DNA of 64,000 nt from Kribbella steppae (GCF_004342025.1 NZ_SLWN01000002.1:310001-374000); one strand, 5' to 3'; positions 51,628 to 61,023 are shown, counted from the first letter of the stretch. Numbers and translations are program-made. The notes: generated from the sequence alone by a model not told the origin.

Positions 51628-51855
51628 GTGGAGGTCAAGATCGGCGTGCAGCACGCCAATCGTGAATTGGTGCTGGAGAGCGAGCAGACCCCGGAAGAGG
51701 TCCAGGAGGCGGTCGCCGCGGCGCTCAGCGGCAAGTCCAACCTGCTGCAGCTCACCGATGACAAAGGCCGCCGGGTGATCATTCCGGCCGACCGGCTCGC
51801 GTACGTCGAGATCGGTGAGGTGTCGATCCGCAAGGTCGGATTCGGCGCGATCTGA
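51628..51855 (+). CDS. DUF3107 protein (TB9.4-like)
   Basis: A 75-residue protein: VEVKIGVQHANRELVLESEQ, then LLQLTDDKGRRVIIPADRLAYVEIGE, the DUF3107 pattern (Rv3208A/TB9.4 in mycobacteria). It probably folds into a small beta structure; a ThiS-like or ATP-binding role is only suggested. GTG 51628 follows GGAGGGTTTC. It lies 129 bases after the TetR gene, same strand. Confidence 0.88.
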   Translation: MEVKIGVQHANRELVLESEQTPEEVQEAVAAALSGKSNLLQLTDDKGRRVIIPADRLAYVEIGEVSIRKVGFGAI

Positions 51856-52000
51856 TCCCGGTCGGGACACAGTCGAGCGTGTCCCGGTTGCGGAGTGCCA
51901 TCCAGCGGGCACGATGGCGATAGACCTGCGTTGAGGTGGTCTGGTCAGTCAACGGGGCACCGGACCAGGCGCAGGTCAGCCATCCCTCAAAGGAGGAACC

Positions 52001-52279
52001 GTGGGATTCTGGGTCTGGATGATCATCGTCAGCCTGCTCGCGGGCATCATCTTCGGGCCGCTGGCCCGGCTGGTGCTCCCCGGTAAGCAGAACATCAGCC
52101 TCGTGTGGACCATTCTCGGCGGCGGTATCGGCGCCTTCCTGGGTGGTCTGATCGCCTACTTCCTCGGTGTCAAGGACACCACCGGCCCGGACTGGATCCA
52201 GTATCTGATCCAGATCATCTGCGCCGCGATCGTCGTCGCCTTCATCTCGTCCCGCAACAGCAAGACGTCGGCCGCCTGA
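52001..52279 (+). CDS. GlsB/YeaQ/YmgE-family membrane protein
   Basis: A 92-residue protein with three hydrophobic segments (about residues 5-24, 35-55, 67-84) and Gly-rich LGGGIGAFLGGLIAYFLG in the middle, the transglycosylase-associated/YmgE signature. Members are general stress proteins of the inner membrane. GTG 52001 follows AAAGGAGGAACC, an excellent site. A terminator follows 22 bases after the stop, shared with the convergent ferritin-like gene. Confidence 0.85.
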   Translation: MGFWVWMIIVSLLAGIIFGPLARLVLPGKQNISLVWTILGGGIGAFLGGLIAYFLGVKDTTGPDWIQYLIQIICAAIVVAFISSRNSKTSAA

Positions 52280-52301
52280 CAACAGGCTGCAGGCACCACC
52301 A

Positions 52302-52336
52302 AACGGCCGCCACCCCACCAGGGGCAGGCGGCCGTT
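52302..52336. terminator. Bidirectional terminator between GlsB-type gene and ferritin-like gene
   Basis: Stem AACGGCCGCC/GGCGGCCGTT (10 bp) with a 15-base loop, followed by TTGCCGTCCCC. Confidence 0.78.
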
Positions 52337-52366
52337 GCCGTCCCCTCTGGTGGGCTGAGGGGAGGG

Positions 52367-53048
52367 TCAGGCCTGGAGACCGAGGGCGGTCATGCGGGCG
52401 GTGTGGGCCTCGGTGAGGCGGGTGAGCATGCGGCCGATCGCGGCCAGGTCGAGGCCCGGGCGGTCGACGCTGCCGGCCAGCAGCGCGGCCAGCGAGTCGC
52501 GGTCGGCGGCGATCCGTTGCGCCTGGCTCAGCGCCTCGCCCACCAGCCGGCGTCCCCACAGTGCCAGCCGGCCACCCAGCTTCGGGTCCTCCTCGATCGC
52601 GGCCCGGACCCGGTCGACCACGAACTCGGCCTGCCCGGAGTCGGCGAACACCTCGAGCACCAGGGCCCGGGTCTCCGCGTCCACGAACGACGCGATCTCG
52701 CGGTAGAAGTCGTTCGCCAGGCCGTCCCCGACGTACGCCTTGACCAGGCCTTCCAGCCAGTCCGACGGCGCGGTGTGGTCGTGGAACGCGGTCAGCGGGG
52801 TGACGAACGGCCGCATCGCCTCCATCCGGGTCCACGCCGAGCGCGACCAGCCGGTCCCGCAGTTGCTGGAAGTGCTGGAACTCGGTCGTCGCCAGCGCGG
52901 CCAGCTCCGCCTTGTCGTTCAGGGTCGGCGCCAGTTTGGCGTCCTCGGCCATCCGTTCGAAAGCGGTCAGCTCGCCGTACGCGAGGACTCCCAGCAGATC
53001 CACCGCCGCGGCCCGGTAGGCGGGATCATCAAAGGCCGTCTGCTCCAT
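52367..53048 (-). pseudogene. Ferritin-like protein (Rv3210c-type), frameshifted
   Basis: The reading frame from ATG 53048 gives MEQTAFDDPAYRAAAVDLLG through TTEFQHFQQLRDRLVALGVDP, and then loses homology. A second frame, overlapping at about 52818-52830, starts MEAMRPFVTPLTAFHD and runs to 52367 (SDWLEGLVKAYVGDGLANDFYR, VDAETRALVLEVFADS). Together they would give about 227 residues, the length of the mycobacterial ferritin-like or tRNA-hydroxylase-like proteins. A one-base difference is enough to split them. Both halves look well conserved, so this is either a fresh mutation, a sequencing error, or a programmed shift. Confidence 0.72.
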
Positions 53049-53275
53049 GCCCGGCACCCTATCTGGACCGGACCGCGAGTGGCGCAAACCACACGAAGCG
53101 GCGTTGACAGGTCTTGCGGTTACACTGGTGGGCGATTCGCCGGTGACGCGCCCAGATGGGCAAGCTGGTGCGAGGTGCTTGCACAGTGTCCCCGCGCCTC
53201 ACGACGGAGCTGGAATGCTCCTGGCGCCCGGCCACTGATGCAACTGTCCGTACAAGCATGTGAGAGGCGATCAGC

Positions 53276-55162
53276 CTGACCACCTTCAGAGAGCTCGGCG
53301 TGCTGCCCGAGATCTGCGACGCGCTCGACCGCGTCAACATTGTAGAGCCGTTTCCGATCCAGGAAATGACGCTCCCGGTCGCCCTGATGGGCACCGACCT
53401 GATCGGCCAAGCCCGGACCGGTACCGGTAAGACGCTCGGCTTCGGTATTCCGCTGCTGCAGCGCACCATCTCCCCCGGCGAGGCCGACTACGAGGAACTC
53501 GCCGCGCCCGGCAAGCCGCAGGCGCTGGTCGTCACCCCGACCCGCGAGCTGACCATCCAGGTCGCCAAGGACCTGACCACCGCGTCCACCGTCCGTACCG
53601 TCCGGGTTCTGACCGTGTACGGCGGCGTCGCGTACGAGCCGCAGCTGGACGCGCTGAAGACGGGCGTCGACGTCGTCGTCGGTACGCCGGGACGCCTGCT
53701 GGACCTGGCAAACCGCGGTGTCCTCGACCTCAGCCACATCAAGGTGCTGGTGCTGGACGAGGCCGACGAGATGCTCGACCTCGGCTTCCTGCCCGACGTG
53801 GAACGCATTCTGCGCAAGACACCTGAGCTGCGTCAGACGATGTTGTTCTCGGCAACGATGCCGTCGGCCGTGATCGCGCTGGCCCGCACCCACATGCGGC
53901 ACCCGCTGAACATCCGGGCGGAGTCGCACGAGGACACCCAGATGGTGCCGACCACGGCACAGTTCGTCTACCGCGCGCACGACCTGGACAAGCCCGAAGT
54001 GGTGGCCCGGATCCTGCAGGCCGAGGACCGCGGCCGGGTGATGATCTTCTGCAAGACCAAGCGCGAGGCGTCCCGGCTGACCGACGATCTGCAGGACCGC
54101 GGTTTCAAGGCGGCCGCGATCCACGGTGACCTGAACCAGCAGGCCCGCGAGCGGGCGCTGATGCGGTTCCGCGGTGACAAGATCGACGTACTGATCTGCA
54201 CCGACGTCGCAGCCCGCGGCATCGACGTCGAGGGCGTGACGCACGTCATCAACAACACCTGTCCCGAGGACGAGAAGGCCTACATCCACCGGATCGGCCG
54301 GACCGGCCGGGCGGGTGCGAGCGGGATCGCGGTGACCTTCGTCGACTGGGCGGACGTGACCCGGTGGAAGACGATCAACAAGGCGCTCGATCTGCCGTAC
54401 GACGAGCCGCAGGAGATCTACTCGACGTCGCCGGAGCTGTACCACGACCTGGGTATCCCGACCGACGCTAAGGGCCGGATCAAGCCGTCTCGGGAGCCGC
54501 GGGACGAGAAGCCCACCCGGGACAAGCGCCGGACCGACGAGCGTTCCGAACGCCCCGAGCGCTCTGAGCGTTCTGAGCGTTCCGAGGGTGGCGAGCGGCC
54601 GGCCAGAAAGCGGAACCGGGTCCGCAAGCGCACCCGCAGCGGCCAGACGGTCGACGGGGTGGCGACTGAGCCGAAGTCCGAGGCGGACGTGACCTCGAAG
54701 ACGCAGGTCCCGCCGACGGCCGAGTCGTCCACCGAGGCCGCGGAGGCGCCGGTGCGTACGCCGCGCAAGCGCGCCCGCACCCGGAAGACCGCCGAGTCTG
54801 CTGCTGTTGAGTCCGCTGCTGTGGAGCCGGCTGCCGAGGTTGAAGCCACGGTGGCCGAGGTTGAGTCCGCGGTGGCCGAGCCGGCCGAGAAGAAGCCGGC
54901 CAAGCGCACCCGGACCCGCAAGACGGCTGAAGCGCCGGCCGAAGCGGCTGCGTCTGCCGAGCCGGCTGCGTCCGCCGAGTCGGCCGAGCCGGTGAAGCGC
55001 ACGCGGACCCGGACCCGGAAGGCCGCCGAGCCGAAGACCGAGGAGTCGAAGACCGAGGAGCCGAAAGCCTCCGAGGCCCCGGCGCCTCGGAAGTCGAAGG
55101 CTGCCGAGGCGCCTGAGCCGGGGACCAGCCCGACGACCCCGTTGTTCACCGCCCCGGAGTGA
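53276..55162 (+). CDS. rhlE: DEAD-box RNA helicase (RhlE type) with low-complexity tail
   Basis: A 628-residue helicase. Motifs in order: PFPIQ (Q), ARTGTGKT (I), PTREL (Ia), VLDEADEMLD (II), LFSAT (III), HRIGRTGRAG (VI). After residue 395 a tail of about 230 residues is rich in Glu/Arg/Ala/Ser (SERSERSEG, KRTRTRKTAE and similar repeats), as in actinobacterial RNA helicases with RNA-binding tails. The usual start TTFRELGVLPE begins at a CTG (53276), with GAGAGG about 9 bases upstream; the first ATG or GTG in frame is GTG 53300, which would drop TTFRELG. It matches Rv3211. Confidence 0.88.
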   Translation: MTTFRELGVLPEICDALDRVNIVEPFPIQEMTLPVALMGTDLIGQARTGTGKTLGFGIPLLQRTISPGEADYEELAAPGKPQALVVTPTRELTIQVAKDLTTASTVRTVRVLTVYGGVAYEPQLDALKTGVDVVVGTPGRLLDLANRGVLDLSHIKVLVLDEADEMLDLGFLPDVERILRKTPELRQTMLFSATMPSAVIALARTHMRHPLNIRAESHEDTQMVPTTAQFVYRAHDLDKPEVVARILQAEDRGRVMIFCKTKREASRLTDDLQDRGFKAAAIHGDLNQQARERALMRFRGDKIDVLICTDVAARGIDVEGVTHVINNTCPEDEKAYIHRIGRTGRAGASGIAVTFVDWADVTRWKTINKALDLPYDEPQEIYSTSPELYHDLGIPTDAKGRIKPSREPRDEKPTRDKRRTDERSERPERSERSERSEGGERPARKRNRVRKRTRSGQTVDGVATEPKSEADVTSKTQVPPTAESSTEAAEAPVRTPRKRARTRKTAESAAVESAAVEPAAEVEATVAEVESAVAEPAEKKPAKRTRTRKTAEAPAEAAASAEPAASAESAEPVKRTRTRTRKAAEPKTEESKTEEPKASEAPAPRKSKAAEAPEPGTSPTTPLFTAPE

Positions 55163-55263
55163 CCTCCTCGTCGCCTGACCGTGGCTGAAAGGTGATCTGA
55201 ACCTGCAACACCCTGCCCCTCGGTTGCCGTCCAAGCGGTAACCACGAGAGAGGGGCATGGGTG

Positions 55264-56190
55264 ATGAGGCGGATCAAGACTGCCGCGGCCGGGGTGGCGT
55301 TGCTGGGGATGGTGCTGCTGGCAGGGTGCTCCGGTGAGAGCGGCGACAACGCCGGCGAATCCACCAGCGGAGCGGCCGCACCGGCCGACCGGCAGGCCAC
55401 GGGCTCCGGTGAGGCGGCCGATGGCAAGTCCAGCGGGAGTGCACCGCAGGGGCAGGACAAGCAGGCAGAACAGCCGACGATCACACGCGCGATCATCAAG
55501 ACCGGATCGCTGACGATCGAGGCCGACGACGTGGACGCCCAACGACAGAAGGCGATCACGGTCATCACCGGTCTCAAGGGACAGGTGTCCTCCGAGGACA
55601 CCGGTAGCGACGACGACGGCAAGATCACCCGGGCGAACCTGGTCCTGAAGGTGCCGACCTCGTCGTACGAGACCGCGATCCAGCGGCTGTCCGAGCTCGG
55701 CAAGCGGATGCAGATCCACCAGGAGTCCAGCGACGTCACCGAGCAGGTGGTCGACGTGGAGAGCCGGATCTCCTCCCAGCGCGCCAGCCTGGAGCGGATG
55801 CGCACCCTGCTGGCCAAGGCGAACACGATTGGCGAGATCGTCTCGGTGGAGACCGAGCTGACCCGGCGTGAGGCCGACCTGGAATCCCTGCTGGCCAAGC
55901 AGAAGAACCTCGCTCTGCAGACCGAACTCGCCACGCTCGCGCTCACGTTGACCGCGAAGGGCGAGGAGCCGGTGGTCGAGGAGGACCCGGACCGTGGGTT
56001 CCTGGCCGGGCTGAAGGGCGGCTGGGACGCGTTCACCACGACGTTCAGCGCGCTGGCGACTGCGTTCGGGGCGGTCCTGCCGTTCCTGGTGCTGCTGGCG
56101 CTGATCGGCGTACCGCTGTGGAGGTTCCGGAACCGGCTGCGTCGGCAGCCGGCGCTCGCGCCAAGTCAGGCCCCGGACAGCGGGCAGTAG
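55264..56190 (+). CDS. DUF4349 lipoprotein
   Basis: A 308-residue lipoprotein. The signal MRRIKTAAAGVALLGMVLLAGC has the lipobox LAGC, followed by a long disordered Ser/Gly/Gln linker to about residue 75. The DUF4349 domain follows (IIKTGSLTIEADDVDAQR, VLKVPTSSYETAIQRL, a coiled coil ERMRTLLAKANTIGEI and VSVETELTRREADLESLLAKQ in two parts), and the C terminus has a membrane helix (VLPFLVLLALIGVPLW) with a short basic tail. It is probably an envelope-stress sensor; function not established. GTG 55261 or ATG 55264. Confidence 0.85.
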   Translation: MRRIKTAAAGVALLGMVLLAGCSGESGDNAGESTSGAAAPADRQATGSGEAADGKSSGSAPQGQDKQAEQPTITRAIIKTGSLTIEADDVDAQRQKAITVITGLKGQVSSEDTGSDDDGKITRANLVLKVPTSSYETAIQRLSELGKRMQIHQESSDVTEQVVDVESRISSQRASLERMRTLLAKANTIGEIVSVETELTRREADLESLLAKQKNLALQTELATLALTLTAKGEEPVVEEDPDRGFLAGLKGGWDAFTTTFSALATAFGAVLPFLVLLALIGVPLWRFRNRLRRQPALAPSQAPDSGQ

Positions 56191-56191
56191 G

Positions 56192-56941
56192 TCAGAGCAA
56201 CGCGTCGGCCAGCGCCCGGTATGCCTTCGCACCGGGCGAGGCCGGCGACGTGCGCAGGATGGTCTCGCCGAACGCCGGCGCTTCCGCGAACCGGATCGAC
56301 TTCGGGATCGCCGGCGCCAGCACGTCCAGCGAGTACGTGTCAGCGATCGTCTCCAGCACCGCCCGGGCATGCGTCGTACGCCCGTCGTACAAGGTCGGCA
56401 GGACGCCGAGCACGTTCAGGCTCGGGTTCGTCAGCCGCTGAACGTCGTGGATCGTGTCAAGTAGTTGCCCTACGCCACGATGTGCCAACGTCTCGCACTG
56501 CAAGGGAATCAGTACGTCGGACGCCGCCGACAATCCGCTGACCGTCAGCAGTCCGAGCGTCGGCGGGCAGTCGACGATGATCCAGTCGTACGACGACCGC
56601 AGTGGACGCAACGCGGTGCGCAGTACCTGCTCCGGACCGCTCTCGCGGGCGAGTTGCACCTCGGCAGTGGCCAGCTCGATCGTGGCCGGCAGCAGGTCCG
56701 GCCCGTCCTCGAACTCCACCAGGACGTCGCGTGCCTTCACACCGCCGAGCAGGACGTGGTGGATCGACTTGGCCAGGTCCTCGGGGTCGATCCCGACCGA
56801 GAACGTCAGGCACGCCTGCGGGTCCAGGTCGACCAGCAACACCCGTTGACCGCGCTCGGCCAGGGCAGCACCGAGCGTCGCGACAGTGGTCGTCTTGGCC
56901 ACGCCGCCTTTCTGGTTGGCTACCGCCATGGTGCGAGGCAC
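56192..56941 (-). CDS. ParA/MinD-like ATPase (Rv3213c-type)
   Basis: A 249-residue deviant-Walker ATPase. ANQKGGVAKTTTVATLG holds the KGGxxKTT motif, VLLVDLDPQA is motif A', and DCPPTLGLLT and LIPLQCE follow. It is ParA/Soj-like, but no parB or parS site is adjacent, so it is an orphan; the Rv3213c homolog is unexplained. Starts GTG 56941 or ATG 56929 are possible. Its stop nearly meets the DUF4349 stop (56190/56192). It is divergent from the DHA2 exporter. Confidence 0.85.
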   Translation of the reverse strand: MPRTMAVANQKGGVAKTTTVATLGAALAERGQRVLLVDLDPQACLTFSVGIDPEDLAKSIHHVLLGGVKARDVLVEFEDGPDLLPATIELATAEVQLARESGPEQVLRTALRPLRSSYDWIIVDCPPTLGLLTVSGLSAASDVLIPLQCETLAHRGVGQLLDTIHDVQRLTNPSLNVLGVLPTLYDGRTTHARAVLETIADTYSLDVLAPAIPKSIRFAEAPAFGETILRTSPASPGAKAYRALADALL

Positions 56942-57025
56942 CCGGCCATTGTGCCGCACCCCGGAACGCCCGGCCTCACCCCGGGGGGTTGACCTCAATC
57001 ACCCTTTAACTTTCAGCATTGGCGC

Positions 57026-58549
57026 ATGACCGGAACCACAGTGTGCCCCGATCCCCCGACCCCCGACTGCGACGAGCCCACGGTTGCTGCGCCGGCACGG
57101 GCTGGGCGGCGGGAGTGGCTCGGGCTCGCGGTGCTCGCCTTGCCGACCATCCTGATCGGCCTGGACGGGACCGTACTGCACCTGGCGGCCCCCATCCTGA
57201 GCGCCGACTTGGCGCCGAGCTCCTCCCAGCTGCTCTGGATCATCGATATCTACGGCTTCGTGGTGGCCGGTCTGCTCGTCACGATGGGCACGGTCGGCGA
57301 CCGGATCGGCCGCCGCCGGCTGCTGATGATCGGTGCCGCCGGGTTCCTGGCCGCGTCCGTCCTGGCCGCGTTCGCCACCAGTCCCGAACTGCTGATCGCC
57401 GCCCGCGCGTTGCTCGGCCTGGCCGGCGCGACGCTGATGCCGTCGACGCTGTCGCTGCTGAGCAACATGTTCCGTGATCCCGGTCAGCGGCAGCTGGCGA
57501 TCGCGATCTGGATGACGAACTTCATGATCGGCGGCATGGCCGGTCCGCTCATCGGCGGCGTACTGCTCGAACACTTCTGGTGGGGTTCGGTGTTCCTGAT
57601 CGGCGTACCGCCGCTGATCGTGCTGCTGGTGGCGGCTCCGATCCTGCTGCCGGAGTTCCGGAGCGCGCATGCCGGCCGGATCGACCTGGTCAGCGTCGTG
57701 CTCTCCACCGGGGCGATCATCCTGGTCGTCTACGCCATCAAGGAGACGGCGAAGGACGGGTTCAACCTGAGCGGCCTGGGTATCGCGCTGGTCGGTGTGG
57801 TCCTGGGCTGGGTGTTCGCGCGGCGGCAGCTGGGGCTCGCGGAGTCGTTGATCGATCTGCGGCTGTTCCGGCAGGCCGCGTTCAGCGCTTCGCTCGGGGC
57901 GCAGATGTTCGGGTTGTACGTGCTCGCGGCGATGCAGTTCCTGGCGGTGCAGTATTTCCAGCTCGTTCTCGGCATGTCGCCACTCGAGGCCGGACTGTGG
58001 ATGGTGCCGATGATGGTCGCGGGGATCATCGGCACGCTCGGTGCACCGTGGGTGGTCCGGCACTTGCGGGCCGGTACGGCGATGACGCTCGGTTTCGCGG
58101 TCGCCGTACCAGGACTGACTCTGATGGCGATGACAGGACGGCTGCCGGTGGTGATCGGGGTGGCCGTCGTCAGCCTGGGCATCCAGGTGGTGCTGGCGCT
58201 CACGTACGACGTGGTGGTCAGCAGTGCACCGCCGGAGCGGGCCGGTGTGGCGTCCGGCATGGGCGAGACCGGTACAGAGCTCGGCATAGCTCTGGGAATC
58301 GCCATCGCCGGAAGCCTCGTCACGGCGGTCTACCGCGCCGCCATCCCGCTTGGGGCGCCAGAGGCGGCTCGCGACACGCTGGGCGGTGCGGTAGCGGTTG
58401 CCGAGCGTCAGCCCGGACCGGGTGCACAGGAGCTGCTGGAACTCGCCCGCGACGCCTACACCAACGGCGTGCAGCTGGCAGTCGTCATGGGCGCGGTCAT
58501 CGTGGTTCTGCTCGGCGTGGCCACGGCCACACTGGTTCGGACGGACTAG
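57026..58549 (+). CDS. DHA2-family 14-helix MFS exporter, second copy
   Basis: A 507-residue exporter strongly resembling the one at 12866-14386: LIGLDGTVLHLAAPI, LWIIDIYGFVVAGLLVTMG, GDRIGRRR and RALLGLAGATLMP, with 14 hydrophobic segments. It probably exports a drug or metabolite. The end lacks the acidic tail of the first copy. ATG 57026 follows a divergent gap of 84 bases. It is followed 18 bases later by an alpha/beta hydrolase on the same strand, so the pair may detoxify and export one compound (inference). Confidence 0.87.
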   Translation: MTGTTVCPDPPTPDCDEPTVAAPARAGRREWLGLAVLALPTILIGLDGTVLHLAAPILSADLAPSSSQLLWIIDIYGFVVAGLLVTMGTVGDRIGRRRLLMIGAAGFLAASVLAAFATSPELLIAARALLGLAGATLMPSTLSLLSNMFRDPGQRQLAIAIWMTNFMIGGMAGPLIGGVLLEHFWWGSVFLIGVPPLIVLLVAAPILLPEFRSAHAGRIDLVSVVLSTGAIILVVYAIKETAKDGFNLSGLGIALVGVVLGWVFARRQLGLAESLIDLRLFRQAAFSASLGAQMFGLYVLAAMQFLAVQYFQLVLGMSPLEAGLWMVPMMVAGIIGTLGAPWVVRHLRAGTAMTLGFAVAVPGLTLMAMTGRLPVVIGVAVVSLGIQVVLALTYDVVVSSAPPERAGVASGMGETGTELGIALGIAIAGSLVTAVYRAAIPLGAPEAARDTLGGAVAVAERQPGPGAQELLELARDAYTNGVQLAVVMGAVIVVLLGVATATLVRTD

Positions 58550-58567
58550 CGGATACCCTCTTTACTT

Positions 58568-59440
58568 GTGAGTACGCCACGTTCGCTGACCTTGCCCGAT
58601 GGGGTGCGCCCTGCGACCCTCGAGACCGACCGTGGGTCCTTCGCCACCCTGATGGCCGTGCCGGACATCGGTACACCGCTGGGCACGGTGCTGCTCGTGC
58701 CGGGATGGACCGGCAGCAAGGAGGACTTCACTCCGCTGGTGGACCACCTGTGCCGCTACGGCTGGCGTACGGTCGCGGTGGACCAGCGGGGTCAGTACGA
58801 GACACCTGGTCCTGCCGACCCATCGGCGTACACGCTGGCAGAGCTCGGCGCCGACGTGGTCGCGATGAGCAAGGCACTCGGCGGCTACAGTCAGCTGGTC
58901 GGGCACTCGTTCGGCGGTCTGGTCGCTCGGGAGGCGGTGCTCACCGATCCGTCGGTGTTCTCGACGATCAGTCTGATGTGCTCCGGTCCGGCGGCGTTCA
59001 CCGACGAGGTGACGCTGCAGGGCCTGCAGATGCTGGCTTACGGTCTGGACAACCTGCCGATCGAGCAGGTGTACGACCTGAAACTGCAGCACGACAGCTC
59101 GGGCCCGGCGTACATCGCACCGCCCGAGGAGATCGCTGCTTTCCTGAGGAAGCGGTTCACCGGCAACGTCCCGGTCGGCCTCGCGGAGGTCACCCGGCGG
59201 CTGATCGACACGCAGGACAAGACGGATCAGCTGGCGAAGTCCGGCGTACGGGCGCAGGTCCTGTACGGCGAGGGCGACGACGGCTGGCCGATCCCGGTCC
59301 AGCGAGGGATGGCCGAGGCTCTGGGTGTGGAGCCTCAGGTGATTCCCGAGGCTTTCCACTCCCCTGCCATCGAGCAGCCGGCTGCGACCGCCCGCCTCCT
59401 GGTCAAGTTCTTCCACGACCGCGACGGGTTCACGGGCTGA
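58568..59440 (+). CDS. Alpha/beta hydrolase
   Basis: A 290-residue hydrolase. [13 protein letters not shown] is the oxyanion region, [17 protein letters not shown] the nucleophile elbow, [12 protein letters not shown] the acid region and [10 protein letters not shown] the His. It has no signal peptide. GTG 58568 lies close behind the exporter (18 bases), and the gene ends convergent with the sigma-factor partner gene, 9 bases before its stop at 59450. Substrate unknown. Confidence 0.82.
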   Translation: MSTPRSLTLPDGVRPATLETDRGSFATLMAVPDIGTPLGTVLLVPGWTGSKEDFTPLVDHLCRYGWRTVAVDQRGQYETPGPADPSAYTLAELGADVVAMSKALGGYSQLVGHSFGGLVAREAVLTDPSVFSTISLMCSGPAAFTDEVTLQGLQMLAYGLDNLPIEQVYDLKLQHDSSGPAYIAPPEEIAAFLRKRFTGNVPVGLAEVTRRLIDTQDKTDQLAKSGVRAQVLYGEGDDGWPIPVQRGMAEALGVEPQVIPEAFHSPAIEQPAATARLLVKFFHDRDGFTG

Positions 59441-59449
59441 CTTCGCGGC

Positions 59450-60511
59450 TCAGCGCAGTGGCTTCACCACGACGTCGAGCTTGATGTTCTCCAGGCCGAT
59501 CGGCGTCAGCGCGGTCTTCAGGGCCTCGTCGTACACCAGGGCCGAGATGCCCAGTTTGTCGACGCCGTCGGGGCCGAAGCCGTACATGCCGAGATCTTTG
59601 TCCATCAGCGCGTCGGCCGCCGTACCGATCTTGGCCAGGTCGGCCTTGCTCAGCTTCACCTGGTGCACACACAGGTTGCCGTCGTACACCTTCTCGAACG
59701 CAGTCCGGAAGGCCGCCAGATCACCGTGCGCCACCCCGATCGTGTACACCTCCGGCGCACCCGGCACACGGCCCTTCGGGTACAGCAGGCGCGGGTCGGT
59801 GGCCTGCGCCTGGCGGGCATCGAGGAACGCCGCGACGCCCGGCTTGTTGATGTCATTCGGCCCGGCCTTCCAGCCGCCCGCGGGCTCCGGGCACGGCACC
59901 TGATCCGGCGGGATGTGCAACTCCGCCGTGGTCGACAACGTCTTCGGCACCGTCTGTTCCTGGACCTCGATCGTCCGGCCGGACCAGATGCCGGTCACGA
60001 TCGCGGAACCGGTCCGCACCCCTTGGATCGTCTTGGCGTAGCCAAGCTTGTTCAGGTCGAAGCCCTTCAGCGTCACGGCATACTCCGCCGGGCAGGACGG
60101 CACCAGCTCCGCGCCCTTCGGCCGGCCGATCGCGGGTTGCGGCAGCGGCGGGCAGAACACCGGCTCCTTGCCCGGAGCGGCGATCACGTGACCGCCCACC
60201 TCGACCCGGTCACCGTCGCGGACGAGCAGGTCGTCGTTGGGCGCTTGATTGCCTTGAGCAAAGGATTGCGGCGTGCCGCCGGTCGTTGACGGTCCGGCGG
60301 CCGGCTCCTTGTCACCACCCGGCAGGACGGTGAGCGCCGCGGCGGCGATCGCGGCGACGCTGGCGGCGGCCAGAGCCGGGACCCAGCCTCGCGGGCGGCG
60401 GCGACCGCCGAGCATCTGTTCCAGGTCGGGTTCTGGGGCTGACGGCTGGTCCGCGCGCCACCGCGCGCCGGCCCGCGTCAGCAGGTCGTCGACCTCGTCG
60501 GTCGGGTTCAT
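59450..60511 (-). CDS. Membrane-anchored putative anti-sigma-type protein
   Basis: A 353-residue protein with a cytoplasmic N-terminal segment ([18 protein letters not shown]), one membrane helix at about residues 43-62 ([18 protein letters not shown]) and a large extracytoplasmic domain with conserved cysteines ([21 protein letters not shown]). Its start overlaps the sigma-factor stop by 4 bases (ATGA), the classic sigma/anti-sigma coupling. No zinc-finger anti-sigma motif is seen, so the anti-sigma role is inferred from position and topology. Confidence 0.75.
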   Translation of the reverse strand: MNPTDEVDDLLTRAGARWRADQPSAPEPDLEQMLGGRRRPRGWVPALAAASVAAIAAAALTVLPGGDKEPAAGPSTTGGTPQSFAQGNQAPNDDLLVRDGDRVEVGGHVIAAPGKEPVFCPPLPQPAIGRPKGAELVPSCPAEYAVTLKGFDLNKLGYAKTIQGVRTGSAIVTGIWSGRTIEVQEQTVPKTLSTTAELHIPPDQVPCPEPAGGWKAGPNDINKPGVAAFLDARQAQATDPRLLYPKGRVPGAPEVYTIGVAHGDLAAFRTAFEKVYDGNLCVHQVKLSKADLAKIGTAADALMDKDLGMYGFGPDGVDKLGISALVYDEALKTALTPIGLENIKLDVVVKPLR

Positions 60512-61023
60512 TCGCTGACCTCCAGCAGGGTACGCAGGCGGGCCCGCGCATCGGACAGGGTGGACTTGACGGTGCCTTCGGAGCAGCCCATCACCGCAGC
60601 CGTGTCGGCAACCGACAGGTCGGCGAAGTAGTAACAGTCCACCGCGAGGCGTTGCCGTGCCGACAAGGTGGCGAGCGCGTGGTCCACGTCCATCCGGGCA
60701 TCCAGATCAGGCCGCGACACCGGGGCGTCGTGGTCGTCCAGCTCCCCGACCGGACGCAAGCGCCGGGCTGCCTTCCGGGCCTGGTCCGCGGTGATCGCCA
60801 GCAGCCAGGCCGAGGCGGTCCCCCGGCCGGCGTCGTACTGACTCCGCTTGGACCACGCCCGCGCGAGCGCCTCCTGGACGATGTCGTCCCGGTCCGCGCC
60901 CACCGCAAGCCGTGCCGCCAGACGAGCCATCACCGGCAGATGCGGCCGCACCCACTCCGCGAACCCGGCCCCGTCCGAAGGCGGCCCCACAACCACCGCC
61001 GGCTCATCCGTCATCGTCGGCAT
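60508..61023 (-). CDS. ECF (SigE-family) sigma factor
   Basis: A 171-residue sigma-70 factor. Region 2 includes RDDIVQEALARAWSKRSQYD and ASAWLLAITADQ (about residues 45-85), region 4 includes SARQRLAVDCYYFADLSVADTAAVMGCSEGTVKSTLSDARARL in short pieces. Region 3 is absent, so it is an ECF factor. Starts ATG 61023 or 61014. Its TGA overlaps the start of the membrane-anchored gene. The upstream C-rich gap holds a DnaA box. Confidence 0.85.
   Translation of the reverse strand: MPTMTDEPAVVVGPPSDGAGFAEWVRPHLPVMARLAARLAVGADRDDIVQEALARAWSKRSQYDAGRGTASAWLLAITADQARKAARRLRPVGELDDHDAPVSRPDLDARMDVDHALATLSARQRLAVDCYYFADLSVADTAAVMGCSEGTVKSTLSDARARLRTLLEVSE

Noticed and set aside
53106..53130. TTGACA and TACACT as a helicase promoter
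   Set aside because: The gap between them is 11 bases, too short for a housekeeping promoter.
53120..55258. 712-codon minus-strand frame opposite the DEAD-box helicase
   Set aside because: Mirror of repetitive Glu/Arg codons in the helicase tail; low-complexity Gly/Leu/Arg content.
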